Positions 7,689-15,918 of a stretch of DNA of 36,177 bases are shown here, in pieces (positions within the stretch are counted from its first letter, which is position 1; each line of letters starts with the position of its first letter). The translations under genes and the position numbers were made by a program. Below the pieces are notes generated by a model, which had not been told where the DNA came from, did no database searches, and was given only the letters and a program-made list of their open reading frames with translations. The stretch is from an uncultured Clostridia bacterium. Lineage in GTDB: Bacteria > Bacillota > Clostridia > Lachnospirales > CAG-274. The stretch covers positions 75,826 through 112,002 of the forward strand of contig CANRPW010000006.1 of the NCBI GenBank assembly GCA_947632615.1. The letters run 5' to 3'.

Positions 7689-9059
7689 TTAACGTCCGAG
7701 TCGCCTTCCTCTGTTGCCCTTTGAAATGTGAAAAACATGGACCAGTGAATACAATATCATAAGTCCAAGCAAACACATAGCAACAATGGGAGCGTATTTC
7801 AAAAACATTCTTTTTATCTCCTGCAACCTCAAAACATTTTCGGGTATAAGCTGCACTTCGTTATCTGCTATAAGGTCAGCCGATGCAAACACAACTCCCC
7901 CGTAAGATATGCTCACCTTGCCTATCACATCTCCGGCTTTTACAGGTGCAGTCAGCTTCTCCGGCACATCCTTAGACACGCTTATTGTGCTTTTGTTTAT
8001 AAAGTCAGGCACAACAGCGCTGCACTCATCCTTTACGCTTGCCTGCACCTCTCCCGTAAGAATAGTTTTGTCCTTATATGCCTGCTCCACGGGAACAGTT
8101 ACGCTCTGCTCTCCCGGGCTTAAAAGAGTCTGAGATGAATATTTGCCAAAGCAATAGTCAAAAAGCAGGCTTGTGTCTTCAAAGGTGTTTGTTCCCCTGT
8201 CGGCAAGCACACAGCATATAAGTCCTATGCCATCCTTTTCGGCATAAGAAACAAGTGTGTTTCCCGCCTGAGAGGTATAGCCTGTTTTAGAACCTTTTAT
8301 ATATTTATAATAAAACTCAGAGTCGGGAAACAATATCTTTGACCTATTGTTAAGTATGCGCTCCTCATCCACCATATTGGTTTTGGGTATAGTATATGTA
8401 AGGCAGCCGTAGCTTTCCAAAAATTTTGGCTCTTTCACTGCCGCTTTTACTATCATTGCTATATCATAAGCTGTGGTATAGTGATTTTCATCGTGATAGC
8501 CGTGAGGGTTTGCAAAATGGCTGTCAAGGGCTCCCACCTCTTTGGCTTTTTTGTTCATTCTTTCGGCAAATGTATTTATATCGCCGTCAATAAACTCAGC
8601 CACCCCTACGCACACATCGTTTGCCGAAGCCATAAGCATAGCGTGCATACACTGCTCCATATTGAGGGTCTCTCCCACTCTTACGGCAATAGAGCTGCTG
8701 CCCTCGCCTATTCCGTACACGGCGTTTTCAGAAAAGGTCACAAGGTCTGTAGGCTCAGTCTCCTCAGCGGCTATAAGACAGGTCAGGGTCTTTGTCACGC
8801 TTGCAGGATAGCACAGCTGATGCTCGTCCTTGCCAAAAACAACCACTCCCGTATCCGCATCAATAACAACCGCCGACCTCGCCGCAATAACGGGCTTGTC
8901 ACCTTCCATATGTGCCGTAGGCGGAACCGTATTCTCGCTTTCTTCCGTAGACATATCTATGGGAGATATTTTTTCGTCGGTTGCAAATATTTTTATGGAA
9001 TTATTGAAAATAATGGTGTATAATAATATATATGTAAATATAAGCTGTCTCAGTTTCAT
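7689..9059 (-). CDS. D-alanyl-D-alanine carboxypeptidase (S11, DacF/PBP5-like)
   Basis: Penicillin-binding carboxypeptidase that trims the terminal D-Ala of peptidoglycan stem peptides. The 456 residues have an N-terminal signal segment, then the three active-site motifs: SVTK (Ser87, Lys90), SAN (145-147) and KTG (258-260). A beta-rich C-terminal domain follows, then a C-terminal membrane helix (about 420-440) with a short basic tail, which anchors the protein to the outer face of the membrane. The start ATG has AAAGGATA 8 nt upstream. Several S11 paralogues occur in spore formers (dacA, dacB, dacF), and the sequence alone does not decide which this is, so no symbol is given. Confidence 0.93.
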   Translation of the reverse strand: MKLRQLIFTYILLYTIIFNNSIKIFATDEKISPIDMSTEESENTVPPTAHMEGDKPVIAARSAVVIDADTGVVVFGKDEHQLCYPASVTKTLTCLIAAEETEPTDLVTFSENAVYGIGEGSSSIAVRVGETLNMEQCMHAMLMASANDVCVGVAEFIDGDINTFAERMNKKAKEVGALDSHFANPHGYHDENHYTTAYDIAMIVKAAVKEPKFLESYGCLTYTIPKTNMVDEERILNNRSKILFPDSEFYYKYIKGSKTGYTSQAGNTLVSYAEKDGIGLICCVLADRGTNTFEDTSLLFDYCFGKYSSQTLLSPGEQSVTVPVEQAYKDKTILTGEVQASVKDECSAVVPDFINKSTISVSKDVPEKLTAPVKAGDVIGKVSISYGGVVFASADLIADNEVQLIPENVLRLQEIKRMFLKYAPIVAMCLLGLMILYSLVHVFHISKGNRGRRLGR

Positions 9060-9076
9060 ATTTTTATCCTTTCAAT

Positions 9077-9105
9077 TTGCCATAGTTTAAAAGAGATATT
9101 TTATA
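9077..9105 (+). promoter_or_regulatory. Possible promoter of the comEA-like operon
   Basis: TTGCCA (9077-9082), 17-nt spacer, TTTATA (9100-9105), or TATATT at 19 nt. The boxes are only moderate, but this is the best candidate upstream of the five-gene plus-strand cluster. Confidence 0.35.
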
Positions 9106-9134
9106 TTCTACCACAAAGGATATATATGTTTCAA
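9105..9134 (-). promoter_or_regulatory. Promoter of the D,D-carboxypeptidase gene
   Basis: Minus strand TTGAAA (9134-9129), 18-nt spacer, TAGAAT (9110-9105). It overlaps the candidate divergent promoter at 9077-9105. Confidence 0.55.
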
Positions 9135-9156
9135 GAGCTTTATGGAGGTTGTTTTT

Positions 9157-9507
9157 TTGAAGCACAAAAGTAAGACCCTGTTTTATCTGTCCATTGTCGC
9201 CTGTGCTTTTCTGTTGTTTTGCCTGTGGTATGCTTCAAAGCAGCAGGCATATGATACATACGAGTCGGGCAAAAGCAAAATTTTATATACCGCCGAGGAA
9301 GAAGCAGAAAATTTTGTTGTAAACATAAACACTGCTGATATTGATGAGATAGCAGAGCTTCCAAACATAGGCGAAAGTATAGCAGAACGTATTATTGCAT
9401 ACAGAAATGAAAACGGAGGCTTTAAAAGTGTGGATGAGATAAAAAATGTCAGTGGTATAGGCGATAAAACATATGAAGAAATAAAGAATTCAATTTCAAT
9501 AGATTAG
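9157..9507 (+). CDS. ComEA-like helix-hairpin-helix DNA-binding protein
   Basis: Membrane-anchored protein with a C-terminal helix-hairpin-helix domain, as in the DNA-uptake receptor ComEA. It has one N-terminal membrane helix (YLSIVACAFLLFCLWYA), a short acidic linker, then NINTADIDEIAELPNIGESIAERIIAYR and SGIGDKTYEEIKNSI, the paired HhH motifs. It lacks the SLBB domain usually found between helix and HhH in Bacillus ComEA, so it is a short form. I choose TTG 9157 because GGAGG at 9144-9148 sits 8 nt before it; the ATG at 9142 would place that ribosome binding site inside the gene and has no Shine-Dalgarno of its own. No other com genes are nearby. It is followed after 10 nt by the response regulator. 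Confidence 0.85.
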   Translation: MKHKSKTLFYLSIVACAFLLFCLWYASKQQAYDTYESGKSKILYTAEEEAENFVVNINTADIDEIAELPNIGESIAERIIAYRNENGGFKSVDEIKNVSGIGDKTYEEIKNSISID

Positions 9508-9517
9508 GGGTGTATGT

Positions 9518-10228
9518 ATGAGCAAAATACTTGTTGTTGATGATGAAAGATTAATAGTAAAGGGTATAAAATTCAGTCTTGCACAAGACGGAATGGACGT
9601 AAGTGTGGCTTATGACGGAGAGGAAGCTCTCAGTCTTGCAGAAAAAGAAGATTTCGACCTTATACTTCTTGACGTTATGCTGCCCAAGGTAGACGGGCTT
9701 GAGGTATGCTCAAGAATAAGAGAGTTTTCTTCCGTGCCCATAATAATGGTCACCGCAAAGGGCGAAGACATAGACAAAATAATGGGGCTGGAGCTTGGGG
9801 CAGACGACTATATAACAAAGCCCTTCAACATTCTGGAGCTTAAGGCAAGAATAAAGGCTATCTTAAGACGAAGCGTTAAAAAGGTAAACGCCAATAAGGA
9901 TGACGGTCATATTCTTACTCTCAGAGATCTTTCTATAGACAAAAAATCGAGAAGGTGTTATGTTGGCAAAAAGGAGATCAATCTCACAGCAAGAGAGTTC
10001 GACCTTCTTCTCCATCTTATGAACAACGTAGGCACGGTCTATTCAAGGGACAGGCTGCTTGGAGAAATATGGGGCATAAACACAAGCAATTCCGAAGGCA
10101 AACAGCGCAGAGAACAGCAGCGCGCCGTAGACGTGCACGTAAGACGTTTAAGAGAAAAAATAGAGAAGGTTCCCAGCGAGCCTGACTATATCCATACAAG
10201 GTGGGGGGTAGGTTATTATTTACAGTAA
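9518..10228 (+). CDS. OmpR/PhoB-type response regulator
   Basis: Two-component DNA-binding regulator paired with the kinase that follows. The 236 residues have a receiver domain (1-120) with the acidic pair DD at 8-9, phospho-acceptor Asp52 in LLDVMLPKVDG, Thr in VTAKG and Lys in ITKPFN. A winged-helix domain (about 135-236) ends in the usual GVGYYLQ. AGGGGTG precedes ATG 9518. It most resembles the WalR/ResD/PhoP group, but which target set it controls cannot be read from the protein. WalR-like direct repeats occur at 30863-30879 and 31118-31134 in this window; a link to this regulator is inference only. Confidence 0.93.
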   Translation: MSKILVVDDERLIVKGIKFSLAQDGMDVSVAYDGEEALSLAEKEDFDLILLDVMLPKVDGLEVCSRIREFSSVPIIMVTAKGEDIDKIMGLELGADDYITKPFNILELKARIKAILRRSVKKVNANKDDGHILTLRDLSIDKKSRRCYVGKKEINLTAREFDLLLHLMNNVGTVYSRDRLLGEIWGINTSNSEGKQRREQQRAVDVHVRRLREKIEKVPSEPDYIHTRWGVGYYLQ

Positions 10229-10325
10229 TACGGAAAAACTGAGGTGGTATCACAGCCTCAGATGGAAGCTTTTTTTCTTATATTTCTTTATAAGCTTTAT
10301 TCCTCTCATCATTTTTTCCGCAACA

Positions 10326-11657
10326 ATGAATTCTGTGCTTAAAAATTATTTTTCTGTACAGCAGGAGCGTGACATGCTCTATCAGGCAAACAAGATCGCA
10401 GGCTCTGTACAAAAAAACAACTATCTCACAAATACCTCGCTTACAAATTCGTTTTTAAGTGAGATAGACGAAAAAAGCACTGAAATATCATCAAGGATAC
10501 TTGTATTTGACAGGAATTTTATGGTAGTTGCCGACTCCAACAAGGCAGAAGTGGGTAAAACCTTCATTATACCGGAGCTTTTGGATGCAATGAACGGCAA
10601 CGCCACAGCCAATCTCAGAAATGACACCGACACCATATATGCCTCGGCATACGTTGATGACGAAACAGGCGCCAAGATCGGCACCGTGCTTATAGTTTCA
10701 AGCTTCACAGATTTTAAAAATCTGCTTAATACCATAAATCACGATTGGCTTATAATAACGATCCTTATAAGCGTGCTTGTGGCTATTCTGAATTATATAA
10801 GCTCAGGCGGATTTATAAAACCCCTTTCTCAACTTGTGGAAACAATATATAAGATCACTGACGGAAAGCTGTCGGAGCGTTTTGAAGTAAAGGGAAAAGA
10901 CGAAATAGCCGTTTTGGGAACGGCTGTAAATGAAATGACAGACAAGCTGGAACAGGAGGACACCTCTCGCTCCGAATTTGTTTCTAATGTATCACACGAG
11001 CTTAAAACACCCTTAAGCTCTATAAAGGTTTTAAGCGAGTCTATACTTTTGCAGGACGGCGCTCCGGAGGAGATGTACCGTGAGTTTTTGCAGGACATAA
11101 ACTCTGAAGTAGACAGAATGACAAATATGATAAACGACCTTCTTTCCCTCGTAAAGTTAGACTCAAGAGAGGTAGGGCTCAACCTTGCACAAACCAATCT
11201 GCGCAAAATGCTTATAAGCATTATGAAAATGCTCTATCCTCTTGCCAGCGAAAAAGACATAGAGCTTATTTTAGAGGCAGATAAAGAGGTCATAATAGAT
11301 GCAGACGAAACAAAGCTTTCTCTCGCTGTGTCAAATCTTATAGACAATGCCATCAAATATACTCCCGAGGGCGGCGTAGTCAAGGTCACTCTTGAAAACG
11401 ACTCTCAGAATGCCTATATCTCAGTAATTGACTCGGGCATAGGCATAAGCGAAGAGGAGCAGTCAAAAATATTCAACCGTTTTTACAGAGTAGACAAAAC
11501 TCGCGACAGAGAAACAGGCGGCACGGGTCTTGGGCTTGCCATAACCCACCAGACAGTATTAAGACACGGCGGAAGCGTAAAGGTAACAAGCAAGGAAGGC
11601 AGCGGCGCGACCTTTATCGTAAGGCTTCCTTTATATAATAAGGAGGCGCAGCAATGA
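10326..11657 (+). CDS. Sensor histidine kinase (HAMP, HisKA, HATPase)
   Basis: Membrane sensor kinase partnering the upstream regulator. From ATG 10326 the order is an extracellular sensor loop (about 1-135), membrane helix (about 138-158), HAMP (160-212), HisKA with His224 in SNVSHELKTP, and an ATPase domain with N-box NLIDNAIKYTPEGG, DSGIGI and GGTGLGLAI. The first membrane helix is missing if translation starts at 10326. The open frame continues upstream to a TAG at 10209-10211 and encodes LRWYHSLRWKLFFLYFFISF and IPLIIFSA, a typical kinase N-terminus. No ATG, GTG or TTG occurs there. Only CTG 10239, or ATT 10215/10218 behind a G-run at 10203-10208, could start it. The true start is therefore probably a non-canonical codon between 10215 and 10239. 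It overlaps the GerMN gene by 4 nt. Confidence 0.9.
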   Translation: MNSVLKNYFSVQQERDMLYQANKIAGSVQKNNYLTNTSLTNSFLSEIDEKSTEISSRILVFDRNFMVVADSNKAEVGKTFIIPELLDAMNGNATANLRNDTDTIYASAYVDDETGAKIGTVLIVSSFTDFKNLLNTINHDWLIITILISVLVAILNYISSGGFIKPLSQLVETIYKITDGKLSERFEVKGKDEIAVLGTAVNEMTDKLEQEDTSRSEFVSNVSHELKTPLSSIKVLSESILLQDGAPEEMYREFLQDINSEVDRMTNMINDLLSLVKLDSREVGLNLAQTNLRKMLISIMKMLYPLASEKDIELILEADKEVIIDADETKLSLAVSNLIDNAIKYTPEGGVVKVTLENDSQNAYISVIDSGIGISEEEQSKIFNRFYRVDKTRDRETGGTGLGLAITHQTVLRHGGSVKVTSKEGSGATFIVRLPLYNKEAQQ

Positions 11658-12589
11658 AGCATATTAAATTATTTGTTATTTCAGCCATTTGTCTTGTTGT
11701 CTTTGGGGTATTGTGCGTAGTGCTTTTTGAGTTTGCAGACTCACAAAACGTGCGTAATGTTACACTATATTTCAAAAATGCCGCAGGGAACAATATAGAA
11801 TATGAAAGCAGAATAATTCCCCAGACGGACAGCTCCACGCCGGAGGAGATATTTGAAAACGTGCTTAATGAACTTAAAAGCGGACCCAAGTCAAACACAT
11901 CCTTACAGGATGTTTTCGGAGATGTAACAATAGAAGAAAGCAGTCTTTCTTTAGATAACAAAACAGCATACATATCCCTCTCTCTTGCCTATTACGATAA
12001 GATATTTACCGACAGGCTTTTGCTTGAAAGCTGTATAGTATATACCCTGACAGAGCTTGAGTTTGTGGATAATGTTGTAATAACCTCAGGCGGCAAAAAC
12101 ATAGGCGGTCAGGAGCTTTTAAACAGAAAAAACATTCTCGTAAACCCCGACATTGCCCCTGAAAAAATAAACTACAGAACTATAACGCTTTACTTTACAA
12201 ACAGCTCATCAGATGCTCTTATGCCCGAGCAAAGGCTTATAGAGGTCAAGCAAAGTCAGAGTATAGAATTCAGCATAGTGGAACAGCTTCTTGCAGGTCC
12301 TCAAGGTCCTAACCTCTCCACTGCTATACCTGTGACTGCAAAGCTTATAAACACCACCACCGAAAACGGCATTTGCTATGTCAACCTTTCGTCAGAATTT
12401 ATGAATAAGGGCGGAGGGCCTGTTCTTACAGAGCTTCAGGTTTATCAAATAGTAAATTCTCTTACAGAGCTTGAGGATGTAGACTCCGTTCAGATATATA
12501 TAGAGGGTCAGAAGGTAAGCGAGGGAACAGGAACTATTGACATCTCTCATGAGCTTGAAAGAAATGAAAGCATTATAAAGAAGAACTGA
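11654..12589 (+). CDS. GerMN-domain protein (GerM-like)
   Basis: Membrane-anchored extracytoplasmic protein with two copies of the GerMN domain found in the sporulation/germination protein GerM. It has an N-terminal membrane helix (about 5-28, no lipobox Cys) and repeat 1 (about 35-165, RNVTLYFKNAAGN ... IFENVLNELKSGPK). Repeat 2 (about 173-305) has RTITLYFTNSSSD ... VEQLLAGPQGP and CYVNLSSEF. Length (311) suits two domains. AAGGAGG lies 7 nt before ATG 11654, and the ATGA overlap couples it to the kinase. In related operons such proteins act outside the membrane with the kinase, as YycH/YycI do for WalK; that role here is inference. Confidence 0.87.
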   Translation: MKHIKLFVISAICLVVFGVLCVVLFEFADSQNVRNVTLYFKNAAGNNIEYESRIIPQTDSSTPEEIFENVLNELKSGPKSNTSLQDVFGDVTIEESSLSLDNKTAYISLSLAYYDKIFTDRLLLESCIVYTLTELEFVDNVVITSGGKNIGGQELLNRKNILVNPDIAPEKINYRTITLYFTNSSSDALMPEQRLIEVKQSQSIEFSIVEQLLAGPQGPNLSTAIPVTAKLINTTTENGICYVNLSSEFMNKGGGPVLTELQVYQIVNSLTELEDVDSVQIYIEGQKVSEGTGTIDISHELERNESIIKKN

Positions 12590-12602
12590 GGTAAACTCTG
12601 AT

Positions 12603-12890
12603 ATGAAAGTAGGTTATTTTACACTGGGCGTAGTATTTGCTTTTATTGGTCTTGCAGGTCTTGCAATTCCTGTTTTTCCCTCAATGCCTTTCTTTCTGCT
12701 TTCACTTGCCTGCTTTATGAAAACCTCTCGCAGGCTTGAAATCAGCATCAGGCGAAACGGGTTTTATAAAAAGCTTTCCAAGCAAATCAAAAAAATATCC
12801 TTAAAAAAATATATACCAATAGGCATTGTCCTCTGCCTTTTTATTGCTTTGCTGGCAGCCGTTGGTATCATATTATACTTAAACAATTAA
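12603..12890 (+). CDS. DUF454 (YbaN-like) small membrane protein
   Basis: Small inner-membrane protein of unknown function in the DUF454 family. The 95 residues show helix 1 (about 5-30), the family motif GLAGLAIPVFPSMPFFLLSL (glycine, then a Pro-rich PxxPSxPFFLL stretch), CFMKTSRRLE, a basic segment, and a second helix pair (about 70-92). It lies 13 nt after the GerMN gene and is probably the last gene of that operon. The start is ATG 12603 with GAGGTAA upstream. No function is proposed. Confidence 0.85.
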   Translation: MKVGYFTLGVVFAFIGLAGLAIPVFPSMPFFLLSLACFMKTSRRLEISIRRNGFYKKLSKQIKKISLKKYIPIGIVLCLFIALLAAVGIILYLNN

Positions 12891-12895
12891 TTCAG

Positions 12896-13194
12896 CCCCT
12901 GTTTGTGACTATCAAAGATAGTCACAAACAGGGGACTCTGGGGGCGGATGAAAAAAGGGCGGCTGCGCCGCCCTTTTTTCATCCGCCCCCAGAGCCTACG
13001 CCACAAACCATCTTTGATGGTTTGTGGCGTAGGCTTTTAAATAACAACAAGCCCCGATTTGCGACTACCGAAGGTAGTCGCAAATCGGGACTCCGGGGCG
13101 GGGGAAAAGGGGGCGGCGCAGCCGCCCCCTTTTCCCCCGCCCCGGAGCCTGCCGCAGCAAACCATCTGCGATGGTTTTGCTGCGGCAGGCTTTT
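12896..13194. repeat. Hairpin locus 5: tandem duplicate of a three-hairpin unit
   Basis: Fills the 302-nt gap between convergent DUF454 and znuB. Unit 1: A 12896-12934 (18 bp, loop aaa), B 12936-12994 (28 bp perfect, loop tgc), C 12995-13033 (18 bp perfect, loop ttt), then CTTTT. Unit 2: A' 13052-13090 (17 bp plus one outer mismatch, loop gaa), B' 13091-13147 (27 bp perfect, loop gca), C' 13148-13189 (19 bp, one-base bulge, loop tgc), then CTTTT. A and A' differ at four internal stem pairs, each changed on both arms (t900-a930 to g56-c86, g901-c929 to a57-t85, t906-a924 to c62-g80, t912-a918 to c68-g74; last digits of 12900s and 13000s). C/CTTTT could act as a terminator for the plus-strand operon. 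Confidence 0.93.
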
Positions 13195-13990
13195 ATTTTC
13201 TCCTAAAGGGCAGCAGCAATATAAGAGCTGCTATGCCTATAAGAACAATCGTTCCTCCGGGAGCAATATCCCAAAAGCAGGATATAACAAGTCCTGCGGT
13301 TGTAAATATTACTGCAAATATCACTGAATATATAATGTTAGATCTATAGCTTTTTGAAATTATCATAGCGCAGGCAACAGGTATGACCATAAGAGAGGAT
13401 ATTACAAGGGCACCCACCGTTCTGGCAGATACACTTACCACTATTGCCGTAAGAAGTGTAAAAACAAAATTTATAGTCTTTACCTTTACTCCCGACAGAG
13501 CCGCTCCCTCCTCATCAAAGGCTATGTAAAAAAGCTCTCTGTAAAGCAGCAGGCTTATTATTATAACCATCACCGACAAAAGGGTAACCGCAAGAGTTTC
13601 TGCCGGGCTTATTGCCACTATAGAGCCAAAAAGAAAGCTGTTAAAGCCCGCCGCATTTTTTACAAAGCCCGAAAAGACCGCCGCAAGTCCCACGCCAAGA
13701 GAAAGCACAAGAGTTGTGGATATTTCCGAATATCTGGGGAAAAACCTGCGAAAATACTCTATTCCCAAAGCCGCAAGGCATGAAAACAAAACAGCGACCA
13801 CCACGGGGCTGTATGAAAAGCATAGCCCTATAGCCACACCTGCAAGGCTTGCATGTGAAAGAGCATCGCCTACAGACGAAAGCCTTTTAAGCACAATTAT
13901 ATTTCCTATCATAGGTGTCATAACAGATATAAAAAAGCCCACTATAAACGCCCTTTGTATAAAACCGTATGTGAAAATTTCCATACTCAA
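13193..13990 (-). CDS. znuB: Zinc/manganese ABC transporter permease (ZnuB family)
   Basis: Membrane permease of a metal-ion ABC importer (ABC-3 family). The 265 residues form about eight helices; landmarks are SVGDALSHASLAGVAIG, the conserved loop that contacts the ATPase, and SARTVGALVISSLMVIPVA, both typical of ZnuB/MntB/TroC permeases. It overlaps znuC by 4 nt (ATG inside its end), so the three genes form one operon, znuA-znuC-znuB. The stop sits directly against hairpin locus 5. Zinc rather than manganese is inferred from the binding protein's His/Glu-rich loop. Confidence 0.92.
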   Translation of the reverse strand: MSMEIFTYGFIQRAFIVGFFISVMTPMIGNIIVLKRLSSVGDALSHASLAGVAIGLCFSYSPVVVAVLFSCLAALGIEYFRRFFPRYSEISTTLVLSLGVGLAAVFSGFVKNAAGFNSFLFGSIVAISPAETLAVTLLSVMVIIISLLLYRELFYIAFDEEGAALSGVKVKTINFVFTLLTAIVVSVSARTVGALVISSLMVIPVACAMIISKSYRSNIIYSVIFAVIFTTAGLVISCFWDIAPGGTIVLIGIAALILLLPFRRK

Positions 13991-14712
13991 TGTCCCTCCT
14001 TATGGTGAGGATATTGTGAAGAATAATTCTGATTTAAAAATTCATTGGTGTCAAACATTCTGCAAGGCTCATTTTCAGAAAGCATAAGTATCTTGTTTGA
14101 ATGATGTATTACAGAGCTTAAGTCGTGAGTTACCATAATTATGGTATATCCTTGCTTGTTAAGGTCGCCCAAAAGACAGCATATAGAGTCCACTGCATTC
14201 ACGTCTATACCCACTGTGGGCTCGTCTAAAAATATCATTTTAGGCGACGACACAATGGCCTTTGCAATAAACACTCTTTGCTGCTGTCCGCCGGAAAGCC
14301 TGCCTATAAGCCTGTCCTTAAGCTCAAACATTCCTACCATTTCAAGAGCCTTTTCTATCTTTTTTCTGTCGCTTTTCCGGGGGAATTTCAAAAAGCCTCT
14401 CCTTGAATACAGCCCGGCAGCTACTACCTCATATACTGTTGCGGGAAAGTCCTGATTAAAGCCCGTTGCCTTCTGAGAAACATAGGCAATATCCTTGTAT
14501 TCCTTAAATTTTTTAGAGGATATGCCGTCTATTAATATTTCACCCTTCTGAATTTTAAGAATACCCAGCATAAGCTTTAAAAGAGTGCTTTTTCCCGTTC
14601 CGTTAGTGCCTAAAATGCACAGAAAATCTCCCTCATCTACCTTAAATGATATGTCACTTAATATGTTTTTGTCGGGATAATCAAAGCTTAAGTCTTTAAC
14701 CTCAAGTGTCAC
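13987..14712 (-). CDS. znuC: Zinc/manganese ABC transporter ATP-binding protein (ZnuC family)
   Basis: Cytosolic ATPase of the metal importer. The 241 residues contain Walker A GTNGTGKST (about 35-43), signature LSGGQQQRV (about 139-147), Walker B MIFLDEPTVGID and the H-loop VTHD. Length fits ZnuC/MntB ATPases. It overlaps znuA by 4 nt and znuB by 4 nt, so all three are translationally coupled. Metal specificity is set by the binding protein, not visible here. Confidence 0.93.
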   Translation of the reverse strand: MTLEVKDLSFDYPDKNILSDISFKVDEGDFLCILGTNGTGKSTLLKLMLGILKIQKGEILIDGISSKKFKEYKDIAYVSQKATGFNQDFPATVYEVVAAGLYSRRGFLKFPRKSDRKKIEKALEMVGMFELKDRLIGRLSGGQQQRVFIAKAIVSSPKMIFLDEPTVGIDVNAVDSICCLLGDLNKQGYTIIMVTHDLSSVIHHSNKILMLSENEPCRMFDTNEFLNQNYSSQYPHHKEGH

Positions 14713-15623
14713 TCTTCTCCCTCCATTCCTTTCGTAAGGCTGTCAAGGGTCTCATACATAACGTCAAAATAATCAAGCCCTTGTCTTTCCTGCTCCGGCG
14801 TAAGTCCCTCATATGAATATATGGGGTACAGTTCTACGCTTAAGTCTTCCGATATGGCTGAGGCTATGCGTGAACCTGTAAGCCCCTCATAAAATATGCA
14901 GCTTATATTGTTTTTTCTTATAAAATCATAAATATCCTTCACACGCCTGGGGGATGGATCACCGCTTCCGCCCATTCCCTCTACGGCGCTTTGCTCTAAG
15001 CCATACTCCTTACATAAATATCCGTAAGCCCCGTGAGATACTATAATTTTTTTACCGCTGCACGCCGAAAGCCTTTTTCTGTATTCAGCATCAAGCGCCT
15101 TTGCTTTATTTTTAAATTCTTCAAGATTGGCTCTGTAATAGCCGCTGTTTTCAGGGTCTTTCTCGCAAAAGGCATTGCATATATTTTGGGCTTCAATAGC
15201 GGCATTTGACGGTGAAAGCCACACATGAGGGTCAGGTACATCTTCCGAATGAAAATGTCCTTCCTCCTCTTCGCCCTCATAGCCGTATATTATATCACAG
15301 CCGTCAGATGCCTCTACAAAAAGAATATCTCCCTCAACAGACTCCTTTATGCTGTCTGCAAAGCTCTCCATTCCCAAGCCGTTATATATAAATATATCCG
15401 ACCGTTCAAGCCCTGCCATAACCCCTGCAGACGGCTCGTAGTCGTGAGGCTCTGCTCCATTAGACACCATACACTGCACATCCGCCTTATCTCCCCCTAT
15501 TTGCCCTGCAATATCATACATGGCATAAAAGGACGTATATACCGAAAGACGGTCATTTTGTGGCACATTTGTCCTACAGCCCACAAGTATAAAAGATATT
15601 AATAAAATCACTGTTTTTTTCAT
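14709..15623 (-). CDS. znuA: Zinc/manganese ABC transporter substrate-binding lipoprotein (ZnuA family)
   Basis: Extracytoplasmic metal-binding lipoprotein feeding ZnuBC. From ATG 15623 it reads MKKTVILLISFILVGC, a signal peptide with lipobox ILVGC. Metal ligands are visible as His in GAEPHDYEP, His in DPHVWLSP, His in IIVSHGAYGYL and an acidic residue near the C-terminus. A His/Glu-rich loop (YEGEEEEGHFHSEDVPDPH) precedes HVWLSP, a hallmark of zinc-specific members. The open frame extends to 15749 but would run back through the promoter and into hairpin locus 6, so that extension is not coding. The ribosome binding site is weak. The promoter is at 15658-15685. A zinc-repressor site is plausible but I cannot define one. 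Confidence 0.92.
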   Translation of the reverse strand: MKKTVILLISFILVGCRTNVPQNDRLSVYTSFYAMYDIAGQIGGDKADVQCMVSNGAEPHDYEPSAGVMAGLERSDIFIYNGLGMESFADSIKESVEGDILFVEASDGCDIIYGYEGEEEEGHFHSEDVPDPHVWLSPSNAAIEAQNICNAFCEKDPENSGYYRANLEEFKNKAKALDAEYRKRLSACSGKKIIVSHGAYGYLCKEYGLEQSAVEGMGGSGDPSPRRVKDIYDFIRKNNISCIFYEGLTGSRIASAISEDLSVELYPIYSYEGLTPEQERQGLDYFDVMYETLDSLTKGMEGEE

Positions 15624-15657
15624 ATTAAAAGCCCAACTCTCGTTATTAAGTATTATA

Positions 15658-15685
15658 ATTATAACACACTTACATAAATTGTAAA
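15658..15685 (-). promoter_or_regulatory. Promoter of znuACB
   Basis: Minus strand TTTACA (15685-15680), 16-nt spacer, TATAAT (15663-15658). The TTATAATTATAA partial palindrome covering the -10 box could be an operator, but no known Zur box is recognised. Confidence 0.68.
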
Positions 15686-15694
15686 CAAAATTTT

Positions 15695-15846
15695 CGCCTA
15701 CCAAACCCAAACAGCCGCTCGGGGCGAGGTGAGGTGTGAGGCGAGGCAAGAGGCGGACGGGTCCGCCTCTTGCCTCGCCTCACACCTCACCTCGCCCCGA
15801 CCCGTGGGCCAAAATTCAAACCGCCAAAGGCGGTTTGAATTTTGGC
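15695..15846 (+). repeat. Hairpin locus 6
   Basis: In the 324-nt divergent gap between znuA and metN, which otherwise holds only the two promoters. The flank CGCCTACCAAACC (15695-15707) differs by one base from the flank of locus 10. The main palindrome at 15719-15800 has 39 bp of perfect arm and centre cggg. The second hairpin at 15808-15846 has 18 bp of perfect arm, loop aaa and core AAACCGCC / GGCGGTTT. It sits upstream of both genes, so it does not terminate either. Confidence 0.92.
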
Positions 15847-15889
15847 GCCGCGGAACCTCCGTGTCGTCAAAAATTTATAATAAAGTCCC

Positions 15890-15918
15890 TTGCAAAATTA
15901 TACAAACTGTAGTATACT
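15890..15918 (+). promoter_or_regulatory. Promoter of metNIQ
   Basis: TTGCAA (15890-15895), 17-nt spacer, TATACT (15913-15918). The leader to ATG 15948 would be only about 23 nt, leaving no room for a SAM or T-box riboswitch. Confidence 0.68.

Noticed and set aside
12896..13194. CRISPR array
   Set aside because: The repeated unit is two copies of palindromes, without uniform direct repeats and spacers, and there are no cas genes.
12905..13349. Two open frames of 140 and 96 codons between DUF454 and znuB
   Set aside because: They lie entirely within the six hairpins of locus 5, encode Pro/Ala/Gly low-complexity text and have no ribosome binding site.
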